Shown piece after piece: positions 1 through 7,980 of a stretch of DNA of 43,050 nt; within the stretch, counting starts at the first letter, position 1, and each line of letters begins with the position of its first letter. The position numbers were made by a program, and so were the translations under genes. This DNA is from Acidobacteriota bacterium (GTDB lineage: Bacteria > Acidobacteriota > Terriglobia > Terriglobales > Acidobacteriaceae): the NCBI GenBank assembly GCA_003225595.1, contig QIAR01000218.1, positions 1 to 43,050 of the forward strand. Reading direction: 5' to 3'. Below the pieces are notes generated by a model that was given only the letters and a program-made list of their open reading frames with translations, did not search any database and was not told the origin of the DNA.

Positions 1-132
1 TTTTCGCCGGACTCGGCTCTTGTCTCGGAGGGAGACTCCAATTACTCCGCATCGGGCAGCGCAGGCAAACCAGCCGCCGGCTCCTATGTCCGGCAGGGTG
101 TTCTCGAGAGCTCGAATGTCAGTTTTTTTTGA
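1..132 (+). pseudogene. flgG: C-terminal remnant of a flagellar rod/hook protein (FlgG-like), truncated just after the conserved ...VRQGVLESSNV motif
   Basis: Frame 1 reads FSPDSALVSEGDSNYSASGSAGKPAAGSYVRQGVLESSNVSFF*. FlgG-family proteins have (R)QG-LE-SNVN followed by about 30-40 more residues (EMVNMI..QRAYE..); here a stop follows after SFF. Confidence 0.7.
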
Positions 133-1226
133 CCTTAGCGATCATGTTGCTGTTATCCGTGCAGTGCTTCAGCGCGGAAGCAGATATTCGCAAAGTACTG
201 ATTCGCGATGTGACCACGGTCGAGGGAGTGCGGGAGAACCCGCTGCTTGGCTATGGCATGGTGGTTGGGCTGAACGGCACTGGAGACCGCCGCCAGACCG
301 CTTTCAGCACGCAGACTCTGGCCAACATTCTGCAACGCATGGGAGTACAGATTCCGGCCGGTTCCGCCCGGGTCAACAACGTCGCCGCTGTATTTGTAAC
401 CGCCAGCCTACCCGCCTTTGCCCGGCCAGGTATGAATCTCGACGTGACAGTGTCGTCGGTCGGTGATGCCAAGAGCCTGGAAGGCGGTCTCCTGCTGCTG
501 ACACCCCTGCATGGAGCGGATGGCCAGATTTACGGGGCGGCACAGGGCCCGGTGGCCGTCGGAGGTTACAGCGCTGCTGTGGCCGGCAACTTGCGTCAAC
601 TGAACCATCCGACCGTGGGACGCATTCCCGGTGGGGGAGTGGTGGAACGCGATACGGCTCTGGACTTGGGTAAGCTGCAGCCGTTGTCGCTGCTCTTGAG
701 CGAGCCTAATTTCAGCACGGCGGAAGAAATTGCTGGGTCGATCAACCGCGAGTTCGGGACCCAAGTAGCATTGGCGGATGATAGCCGGCGCGTAGAAATC
801 AGTTCTGCAGCGGCGCATATCGCCAGCCTGCCTGCATTCCTTGCCCGGGTAGAGAACCTGTCAGTGCTGGTCCACCGGCGAGCTAAAGTCGTGATCAATG
901 AGAGGACGGGCACCGTGGTGATGGGCAAGGACGTGCGGCTGGGGGCGGTTGCGATCCTGCACGGCAACTTTTCCATCGAAATTACGACCGAATTCTCGGT
1001 GTCACAGCCGGCGCCGCTCTCCCGTAGAGAAACGGCGCTTGTTCCTCAGCCCAATGTTCGGACCGAGGAAACCCCGGCACGGCGGATTGAATTGGGCGAA
1101 GGCGCCAAAGTAGAGCAACTGGTGAATGGACTGCAGGCCATCGGAGCCACGGCCCGCGACGTCATCGCGATCCTGCAGGCCATCAAGGCTGCCGGGGCTC
1201 TGGAAGCTGACTTGGAGGTGATCTGA
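129..1226 (+). CDS. flgI: Flagellar P-ring protein FlgI
   Basis: ADIRKVLIRDVTTVEGVRENPLLGYGMVVGLNGTGD..., full-length FlgI with N-terminal signal-like sequence; TTG start is uncertain because of an upstream junction. Confidence 0.95.
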   Translation: MTLAIMLLLSVQCFSAEADIRKVLIRDVTTVEGVRENPLLGYGMVVGLNGTGDRRQTAFSTQTLANILQRMGVQIPAGSARVNNVAAVFVTASLPAFARPGMNLDVTVSSVGDAKSLEGGLLLLTPLHGADGQIYGAAQGPVAVGGYSAAVAGNLRQLNHPTVGRIPGGGVVERDTALDLGKLQPLSLLLSEPNFSTAEEIAGSINREFGTQVALADDSRRVEISSAAAHIASLPAFLARVENLSVLVHRRAKVVINERTGTVVMGKDVRLGAVAILHGNFSIEITTEFSVSQPAPLSRRETALVPQPNVRTEETPARRIELGEGAKVEQLVNGLQAIGATARDVIAILQAIKAAGALEADLEVI

Positions 1227-1591
1227 TGAACCCTCTCTCTCTTGGAATCGAAGGTATCCGCTCAGGCTCCTGGTCTGAGCAGGCCAGTACTCCATCAACC
1301 GGCAGAATTCTCAAGGCGGCGCGCGACTTTGAATCCGTGCTGCTGAATTCTTTGCTGCACTCGATGCAGGAGACATTTTCTGGCGTCTCTGGCGAGAACA
1401 AAGAAGTGGGTAGCGACGATTATTCCGATATTGGAACTGAGGCACTGGCTGCGGGGCTCAGCGCTTCGGGCGGCTTGGGCATTGCCCGCATGATAATGAA
1501 GGATCTCACCAAAACGGAGGTATTAAGCCACCAGGCGCCCGGGGCGGTCGCTGGGGCAAATTCCCCGCCACTAAAGCTTGATTTAAGTTAG
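1226..1591 (+). CDS. flgJ: FlgJ-type rod-binding protein (no muramidase domain)
   Basis: RILKAARDFESVLLNSLLHSMQETF...DIGTEALAAGLSASGGLGIARMI, FlgJ N-domain pattern; start overlaps the flgI stop (TGATG). Confidence 0.85.
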   Translation: MNPLSLGIEGIRSGSWSEQASTPSTGRILKAARDFESVLLNSLLHSMQETFSGVSGENKEVGSDDYSDIGTEALAAGLSASGGLGIARMIMKDLTKTEVLSHQAPGAVAGANSPPLKLDLS

Positions 1592-1639
1592 CCGATTGAA
1601 GGCGTTAGGGGTGCAGACCGGAGGCAAATTTGGAACTGG

Positions 1640-2014
1640 ATGAAGACCGGATTAAAGTTTTCTAACCGAGCTGCCGATCTTGGATTGCAGGGATACTTCC
1701 AGGCGAGGGAGATGAGAATCGACTTAAACACGAGAATCCTGGAAGCTTCGGGGGACGGAAAACCGGCCAGATCGAAATCTTCGGCGGGGGTGTCCGGCGG
1801 AACCGCAGTAGCCCCTGACGAGGCACGGCTGTCGCTCGAACATCACCGCGTACAGACGCTGGAGGCAAAGGTTAACGGCATGCCGGAGATCCGCAGCGAG
1901 AAGGTGGAAGCACTACGCCGTGCGACCCAAGATGGCACTTATAAGGTCGGCCCGGAGAAGATTGCACAAGCGGTATTTGACGAACTTCTTGCTTCCTCAA
2001 CTCGGATCCGGTAG
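1640..2014 (+). CDS. flgM: FlgM-like anti-sigma-28 factor
   Basis: C-terminal RLSLEHHRVQTLEAKVNGMPEIRSEKVEALRRATQDGTYKVGPEKIAQAVFDELL, FlgM-like. Confidence 0.8.
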   Translation: MKTGLKFSNRAADLGLQGYFQAREMRIDLNTRILEASGDGKPARSKSSAGVSGGTAVAPDEARLSLEHHRVQTLEAKVNGMPEIRSEKVEALRRATQDGTYKVGPEKIAQAVFDELLASSTRIR

Positions 2015-2036
2015 GCCAGGACTGGGCCGGTAACTT

Positions 2037-2222
2037 ATGAACGACTTGTCCACTGAGCGGTTAGGGCCGACCTCGCGTGTATCAGAGGCGGAGGGACAGC
2101 CAAGCAAGCGCGAGTCTCCGTCGAAATTGCGACGTCGGCCAGTTCCGCCTTCTCCCAGCAGCGAAGCAGAGCCCGATCCCGATCCCGAGGAGCCCACTCA
2201 CCAGATTGATCGGCTGGCCTGA
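2037..2222 (+). CDS. Small proline/acidic-rich hypothetical protein
   Basis: 61-aa ORF between flgM and the flgN remnant (PVPPSPSSEAEPDPDPEEPTHQIDRLA); weak support. Confidence 0.3.
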   Translation: MNDLSTERLGPTSRVSEAEGQPSKRESPSKLRRRPVPPSPSSEAEPDPDPEEPTHQIDRLA

Positions 2223-2295
2223 TGTAAAAAAATCATGCCCACGAGAATCATGTGCCAAGTCAATCACGGGCCATGAGAAGCATGGTCAAAAAACA

Positions 2296-2475
2296 ATGAC
2301 GCACCAAGACGCTGCGCGATGTTTCGACCTGTTGGAACAGCGCCTCAGGCTAGTGCGCCGGGTTGCGTCGGCACTGGAACAGGGTCAAACCGCCTTGGTT
2401 ACGATGGACGCGGAACAAATTGAACAACAAGTGAACGACGAACAGGCTCTCTGTCAGGAGTGGCAATCAATCAGC
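2296..2475 (+). pseudogene. flgN: N-terminal remnant of FlgN-like export chaperone
   Basis: MTHQDAARCFDLLEQRLRLVRRVASALEQGQTALVTMDAEQIEQQVNDEQALCQEWQSI resembles the FlgN N-terminal helix, then the frame becomes Arg/Ser-rich nonsense where FlgL coding begins in another frame. Confidence 0.6.
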
Positions 2476-2831
2476 CCGGCTCGCAGGTCTTCACCGCCTC
2501 GGGCAGCGATGTGTTCCAGGCGATCAGCGATCTTATTACTGCGTTGCGGACGGGCTCGAGCACGGATGCTTCGATCGTTAGTGTGCGGCAGGCACTCGAC
2601 CACATCTCAATCCAGCGCGTGTTCTACGGCAATACCCTCAACCAGATGGACTCACAACAGACTTTTCTGAATAGTGAGAAGCTCGAACTGAGTCGCCAAG
2701 AAGATGCGGTGGGGGGAGCGGATATGGCTGTTGCTGTAAGTCGCTTGACCAATGCCCAGAATGCGCGCAATGCAACTCGGGTGGCGACTGGCAAAGTGTC
2801 ACAAATCAGTCTTTTCGATTTCTTGAGATAG
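2460..2831 (+). pseudogene. flgL: C-terminal part of hook-filament junction protein FlgL (N-terminus missing)
   Basis: GSQVFTASGSDVFQAISDLITALRTG...QALDHISIQRVFYGNTLNQMDSQQTFLNSEKLELSRQEDAVGGADMAVAVSRLTNAQNARNATRVATGKVSQISLFDFLR, FlgL C-terminal domain; only GTG start, 123 aa. Confidence 0.8.
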
Positions 2832-3189
2832 CTCGAGAAGAGATCTTGCGGGAGGCGCGGGCCCACTCAGCAGCTGATTCCAAATGCGCACGCTCGGACT
2901 CTAGACGTGCGCGCTCGTTCAATAGATTTGCGTGCAATGTCGGGAGCAGACTTCGCAGCCGCTCGACATTCTTCCGGTACTCGCTGATTTGTCTACTCAG
3001 TTCGGGATCGGCTTCCGCGCCTGCAACTCCGTCTCGCAAGAACTCTCCCGCAAGCAGCAGTTCCGCTAGCACCCTGGCGAGGTGCTCAGACGTAACCGCC
3101 ACAAATTTTGGGCTCTCCGGCGCAAGCTCATCAAGAAGTAGGCGGAGCCGCTCATTGGTGTCGTGCAGAGTTTGGCTTGAGGGGGACAT
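2806..3189 (-). CDS. FliT-like flagellar coiled-coil protein
   Basis: MSPSSQTLHDTNERLRLLLDELAPES...; start overlaps fliS stop (TGATG) in the fliD-fliS-fliT position. Confidence 0.55.
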   Translation of the reverse strand: MSPSSQTLHDTNERLRLLLDELAPESPKFVAVTSEHLARVLAELLLAGEFLRDGVAGAEADPELSRQISEYRKNVERLRSLLPTLHANLLNERARLESERAHLESAAEWARASRKISSRAISRNRKD

Positions 3190-3605
3190 CAGGCTTTCCC
3201 ACCTTGGGCGGAAACGGGGGGATGGGTGCTTGCCCGACTTGTGCGCTCTACTTCTATCCAAGCTTCACGCAATGACAGCAGGTTGGTGATCTGGGTCTCG
3301 AGAATCGTCTTGGATGGGTTGATCTGCGCCTCCAACAGGCTGGCACGCAGCAAGGTGTAAAAATGCTCCAGATTCTTGGCTACTTCGCCTCCGTGATCGA
3401 GGTCCAGAGTAGCCTGGAGTTGTCCGACGATGGCCAGTGCGCGATCCATTTCGCGGCTGCGCTGCTCAATATCGTTCCGCTCCAAGGCATTTAAGGCACA
3501 CTGCAAGTCTTGAACAATCTGTTCGTAAAGCAACATTACAAGCCGAACAGGGCTTGCGCTATGCACGGCGGATTCGCGATAGGCGTGCTTCGCATCCGTG
3601 CTCAT
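3189..3605 (-). CDS. fliS: Flagellar export chaperone FliS
   Basis: YRESAVHSASPVRLVMLLYEQIVQDLQCALNALERNDIEQRSREMDRALAIVGQLQATLDLDHGGEVAKNLEHFYTLLRASLLEAQ, FliS family. Confidence 0.95.
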   Translation of the reverse strand: MSTDAKHAYRESAVHSASPVRLVMLLYEQIVQDLQCALNALERNDIEQRSREMDRALAIVGQLQATLDLDHGGEVAKNLEHFYTLLRASLLEAQINPSKTILETQITNLLSLREAWIEVERTSRASTHPPVSAQGGKA

Positions 3606-4944
3606 AAATGTCCGACTGGCAATGAGGCGAGCTGGCCGGTGATCTGCGCCATGATGAGCGGAAACTGCCCCAGCATGGCATCCACCTGGCTGTATTGTTG
3701 ATCAACTGCTGGCGCCGCCCCACCAGTCGGTCCTCAAAATCCGTGATTTCGGCGGTAAGTGTCGCTTGAGTGCTGCCGTTTTCGGCTAGGTTGACATTGA
3801 TGATGCCATCCGTGGCATCGGTCAGAGAGGCCAAATCAGTGCTGAATTTATTGGCGAACCCGTTGGGACCAAGAGATTGAAAGAAATTCTGAAAATCCGT
3901 GAGATGGTTGCTAATAACCTCGTTCAGTTTCACGCTGTCCACGCTGAACGTACCATCGTTGGCCATGTTTACACCCAGAGAGGCGAGGTTTACATAACCG
4001 TTGTTCCCACTTCGCGAAAAAGTGACATCGGAGAGCAGGCTTCCCTGCAAAGAACGAAGCGAGCTGTTGGCGGCCAGCGGCCCAGCGGTGTTTGCTACAG
4101 GGTCAAAGGTGAACTGCGAATTGATCGCGCCCATCACTGTGTTGTAGCTCGCAACGAAGGCGTTGACCGCCTGTGTTGCCCTGGCGGTGTCCGCGCCAAC
4201 CGTGAGCAGGACCGGGATTCCTGGAGCGGCGCTGACCAGGTTGAGTGTGACCGCCGCCAGTGCTCCGGTCACGGTGTTCGTTGTACTGTTCAATGGCACA
4301 CCATCAATGCTAAATGAGGCATTTACTCCCGCAGCCGCTTTGGTGAAAATCAGCCCGGTTGTCTTTCCCGTTACGGAAAGATCGCCCGGTTCGCCGCTGG
4401 CCGTACTGACCAGCGCGAGCCGCGCACCATTGAGGTCATTGATCACACCGGCCGTCACGCCCAACTCATGGCCATTGATGTAGCTGGCCAGCCCGTCTAG
4501 TGTGTTGTTGTTAGCGTCGACCGGGATGTCCGTACTCGTGTTGCCCACTTTCAAGGTGAAGGTGCCGGTACTGAAGGTTGCGCTGCCGCTGGTGGCCGGC
4601 TCGGTGTAATAGGACGATGTGGTCGCCAGACTTTGGACTATTACGGTATGGGTGCCAGACGCTGCCGAGGACTGCGCAGTGCCCATCACGATGCCGCTCT
4701 GCGAAGAACTGGCCACGTTTGAAGTAATGGCGCCAAGCACGTCTTTGAGCGCATTGACCCTATCCTGAAGAGTACTTAGATTGGAACTGATACTGTTCAG
4801 GACAACTCGTTGCGTGCTTAAGCGCGCCTGTTGCTGCTGCCAAACTCGCTCTGGAGCCTGCTCGCTGGAAATGATCTGGTCGACAACAGCGGTGACATCA
4901 ATTCCGGATCCTGGGTTCGCCGTGTTCGTGTTCAAGCTAATCAT
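3602..4944 (-). pseudogene. fliD: Flagellar filament cap FliD, apparently frameshifted near the C-terminus
   Basis: Native-looking start MISLNTNTANPGSGIDVTAVVDQIISSEQAPERVWQQQQ. The ORF leaves frame near 3697; adding one base restores ...LINQYSQVDAMLGQFPLIMAQITGQLASLPVGHL* with TGA overlapping the fliS ATG (ATGA). Confidence 0.85.
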
Positions 4945-4992
4945 GTAATCTCCCGCAAGCGAGGGAATGTTGTTCAGAATGGTTAGCGCCAT
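4945..4992 (-). pseudogene. fliC: 5' remnant of flagellin (first ~13 codons) fused in frame to fliD
   Basis: MALTILNNIPSLA is the conserved flagellin N-terminus; it is immediately followed by GGAGATTAC and the fliD ATG. GGGAG RBS at the flagellin ATG. Confidence 0.75.
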
Positions 4993-5103
4993 TTTGAATT
5001 CTCCCTAATTTTGGTTCCGTCTTGCTGAAACTACTTCCCCAGATTCACTGCAGAGGCCCTGTTCCGCTTTCTCACTTCCGGAACCCATCTGTTTCTAATG
5101 GTC

Positions 5104-5130
5104 ACATCGGCACTCTGAAGAGTAGCTTTA
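5104..5130 (-). promoter_or_regulatory. Sigma-28 (FliA) promoter of the flagellin remnant/fliD-fliS unit
   Basis: Minus strand: TAAA-(N15 GCTACTCTTCAGAGT)-GCCGATGT, matching the TAAA-N15-GCCGATAA consensus except for the last two positions. Confidence 0.85.
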
Positions 5131-5187
5131 GGTTCGGAGCTTCCAATGGCAGGTTACGCAGGTAATTTTCACCCCGTAAGCCATTCC

Positions 5188-5214
5188 TAAAGGCATTCCT
5201 CCCCAAGCCGATAA
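5188..5214 (+). promoter_or_regulatory. Sigma-28 (FliA) promoter of flbD-motA-motB
   Basis: TAAA-(N15 GGCATTCCTCCCCAA)-GCCGATAA, exact match to the consensus. Confidence 0.9.
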
Positions 5215-5266
5215 CGTCAGCAGAGGCCCCAGTGGCTATGCCGGCGCTGCCGGCGAGAGGGATCAA

Positions 5267-5524
5267 TTGATTCAGCTAACACGTCTGAACAACCAACACC
5301 TAACTGTCAATTCGGATTTGATCAAGTTCGTCGAGCAGGCCCCGGATACGGTCATCACGCTGGTTACTGGCGAAAAGATCGTAGTGCGCGAGAGTGTGGA
5401 AGAAGTCTTGAAACGGGTCATTCAGTTTCGTCGCTCCGTACTTGAACGGATCGTGCCGACCTGGGATAACAACTTTGCCAAATCTCCGCCAGCTAACTGC
5501 AACAAGAAACCGGAAGAAGCCTGA
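5267..5524 (+). CDS. flbD: FlbD family flagellar protein
   Basis: MIQLTRLNNQHLTVNSDLIKFVEQAPDTVITLVTGEKIVVRESVEEVLKRVIQFRR, FlbD family; TTG start. Confidence 0.9.
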   Translation: MIQLTRLNNQHLTVNSDLIKFVEQAPDTVITLVTGEKIVVRESVEEVLKRVIQFRRSVLERIVPTWDNNFAKSPPANCNKKPEEA

Positions 5525-5535
5525 GGGGGAAGTTC

Positions 5536-6321
5536 GTGGATAAGGCCACTTTCGGGGGCATTCTCGTCGGTATAGGCGGAATCCTGGCTGGTTTGCTGAT
5601 CGAGGGAGGCAGCCTCACTCAGATTATGCAGCCGACTGCGGCGATAATTGTGTTGGGCGGCACTCTGGGCGCAGTTCTCATTCAGTTTCCGCTGCCGGTC
5701 GTAATGAGCGCCTTTCGCCGCCTGGCACATGTCTTCTTCGAGCCCAAGAACGATCCACAATCCATGATTCAGGAGGTGGTGAGGTTCGCCAATAAAGCTC
5801 GCCGCGAGGGAATTGTGGCCCTCGATGCCGACGTTCAGAACGTTGAAGAACCTTTTTTGAAAAAGTCACTGATGCTCGCAGTGGACGGGACCGAGCCCCA
5901 GGAACTGCGCAAAATGATGGAACTTGAACTTGATAACAGGGCCGAGCAGGACGAGAGGATTCCTCAGGTCTTCGAGTCGGCCGGTGGTTTTTCTCCCACC
6001 ATCGGCATCATCGGCGCCGTGCTGGGGCTGATACAGACCATGCAACACCTGGACAAGATCGACGAGGTAGGCCGCGGTATTGCGGTTGCGTTTGTAGCGA
6101 CCATTTACGGTGTTGGCTCCGCCAACCTTTGTTTTCTGCCCTGCGCGGGCAAACTGAAGATCCGCATTCGCGAAGAGCAGGTGATCCGCGAAATGACCCT
6201 GGAAGGCGTCGTCTCGATCTTGGAAGGTATGAATCCTCGTATTCTGGAAACCAAGCTGCTGGGCTACCTCGCCGATGTGAAAGCAAAGCCTGCGGAGAGG
6301 CCATCGGAGACTTCGGTATGA
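5536..6321 (+). CDS. motA: Flagellar motor stator protein MotA
   Basis: GGILAGLLIEGGSLTQIMQPTAAIIVLGGTLGAVLIQFP...GFSPTIGIIGAVLGLIQTMQHL..., MotA/PomA family. Confidence 0.95.
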   Translation: MDKATFGGILVGIGGILAGLLIEGGSLTQIMQPTAAIIVLGGTLGAVLIQFPLPVVMSAFRRLAHVFFEPKNDPQSMIQEVVRFANKARREGIVALDADVQNVEEPFLKKSLMLAVDGTEPQELRKMMELELDNRAEQDERIPQVFESAGGFSPTIGIIGAVLGLIQTMQHLDKIDEVGRGIAVAFVATIYGVGSANLCFLPCAGKLKIRIREEQVIREMTLEGVVSILEGMNPRILETKLLGYLADVKAKPAERPSETSV

Positions 6322-7187
6322 GCCGCAAAAGGCGCCAAAAAGAACACGTCAATCACGAACGTTGGCTGGTTTCTTACGCCGACCTTATCACCCTGCTGTT
6401 CGCGTTCTTTGTAGTGATGTACTCCACTTCCCAGGTCGATCACCGTAAGGTCGGCAAGCTGGCCGCGGCGATTCAGGTGGCCTTCCAGGAACTGGGCGTG
6501 TTTCAGGCTACGGGCACCAAGGTTCCGACGGAAACTAGTGACCCAATACCTCCCGATACCGCGCAGGCCCTGGAAAATGTCGATCGCACTTCCGCCCTGG
6601 GCCGAATCGTGCCTGCACCGAAGGGTGTCCTCAGTAGCGAGCAGAATGATCTGTCGCTGCTCCGGCGCGAACTGGAGCAGGCTCTGGCGCCGGAGATCTC
6701 TCGTCACGAAATAGCCCTCCGGCAAGGACCCGATGGGCTGGTCATCAGTCTTCGCGAGATCGGATTTTTTGATAGCGGTTCAGCGCAGATCAAGACCAAT
6801 TCTCGGGGAGCTTTCAGTCGTATCGCATCGCTGCTTGTGGAACGCAATTACCGGCTCCGAATCGAGGGCCACACCGACAATGTGCCCATCCACACGCCAC
6901 AATTTGCTTCCAACTGGGAACTCTCGACCGGGCGAGGCACGGAGTTAATCCGTCTTCTGGTTGTGCAGTACGGATTCGCCCCGGAACGGCTCTCTGTCGG
7001 TGGTTATGCCGAGTTCCACCCTATCGCCAGCAACAGCACGGAGGAAGGGCGCGCGCTTAACCGCCGAGTCGATGTGGTGATCCTGAGCAAACCGGCGTCA
7101 GCCGAAATGCCCGCCCCGGAAAAGCCCACTGCTTCCGACGCCAAACCTGCAAGTTACCTGGAACCGCAAGCGCCGCCGTCATTCTAA
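6318..7187 (+). CDS. motB: Flagellar motor protein MotB (OmpA-like)
   Basis: HERWLVSYADLITLLFAFFVVMYSTSQVD plug/TM and OmpA-like IEGHTDNVPIHTPQFASNWELSTGRG; ATGA overlap with motA. Confidence 0.95.
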   Translation: MSRKRRQKEHVNHERWLVSYADLITLLFAFFVVMYSTSQVDHRKVGKLAAAIQVAFQELGVFQATGTKVPTETSDPIPPDTAQALENVDRTSALGRIVPAPKGVLSSEQNDLSLLRRELEQALAPEISRHEIALRQGPDGLVISLREIGFFDSGSAQIKTNSRGAFSRIASLLVERNYRLRIEGHTDNVPIHTPQFASNWELSTGRGTELIRLLVVQYGFAPERLSVGGYAEFHPIASNSTEEGRALNRRVDVVILSKPASAEMPAPEKPTASDAKPASYLEPQAPPSF

Positions 7188-7241
7188 AAGTCGTAGCCCA
7201 AGACATTTTCTGAAATACGCTCCCCAGCAGATTCTAGGAAG

Positions 7242-7706
7242 TTAGCGGCTACCGGCCGCGCGTGTAGCTACCTTCACCATGGTCGGGAAATTCTTTTCGT
7301 CCAAAAGGTCACGGACCTTTCGCAGCAACGCTTGAACGGAAAAAGGTTTGGAGAGGTGGGACATCCGCGGCTCCTGATGCGCCTTTACGAATGCGACCCT
7401 CTCCCCATAACCGGACATGAAAATGATTTTCATCTCTGGGCAGAGTGCTCCGAGCTCCTCAGCCAGAACGCACCCGGTCTTGCCCGGCATGACTACGTCA
7501 GTAAGAAGAAGATGTATGTTCCCGGAGCGCTGGAGGAAGATACTCATCGCGTCCACCGCATCATCCGCTTCTAATACCACGTAACCTGCCGATTCCAGGA
7601 TCTGACAGGTGACCTCTCGCACGAGGGCTTGGTCTTCGACTAGCAGAATGGTCTCCCACCCCCACGGAATTTCGGCTTCCGTTCCAATCGATTTGCATTC
7701 TCCCAT
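7242..7706 (-). CDS. Response regulator receiver (CheY-like) protein
   Basis: ETILLVEDQALVREVTCQILESAGYVVLEADDAVDAM...LLLTDVVMPGKTGCVLAEEL...IFMSGY...LSKPFS. Confidence 0.92.
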   Translation of the reverse strand: MGECKSIGTEAEIPWGWETILLVEDQALVREVTCQILESAGYVVLEADDAVDAMSIFLQRSGNIHLLLTDVVMPGKTGCVLAEELGALCPEMKIIFMSGYGERVAFVKAHQEPRMSHLSKPFSVQALLRKVRDLLDEKNFPTMVKVATRAAGSR

Positions 7707-7980
7707 ATTACCTTCCAGCCTATGTCCAGAAATTTATGGACCGGTGATTTTCATTCGCGTAACTTTACGCAGCACGTAAATCACATCTGCACCTTCCATT
7801 CCATTAGTTCGCTCCACTATGCTGACTTCAGAAGTGCTTTCAAATCAGCCATGCCATTGGGGTAATCGGAGAGGACAGTGCGAATCGCGCAGAAGCTAGG
7901 GGTCTCAGCGCGGCAAAAGAGTGCCGAAGTGGGAAGAGTTACTGAATACTGTTCGGAAGAGGCCCTGATTGTCTTGCGAA

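Noticed and set aside
408-976. Minus-strand ORFs inside flgI
   Set aside because: Antisense shadows of a well-conserved gene.
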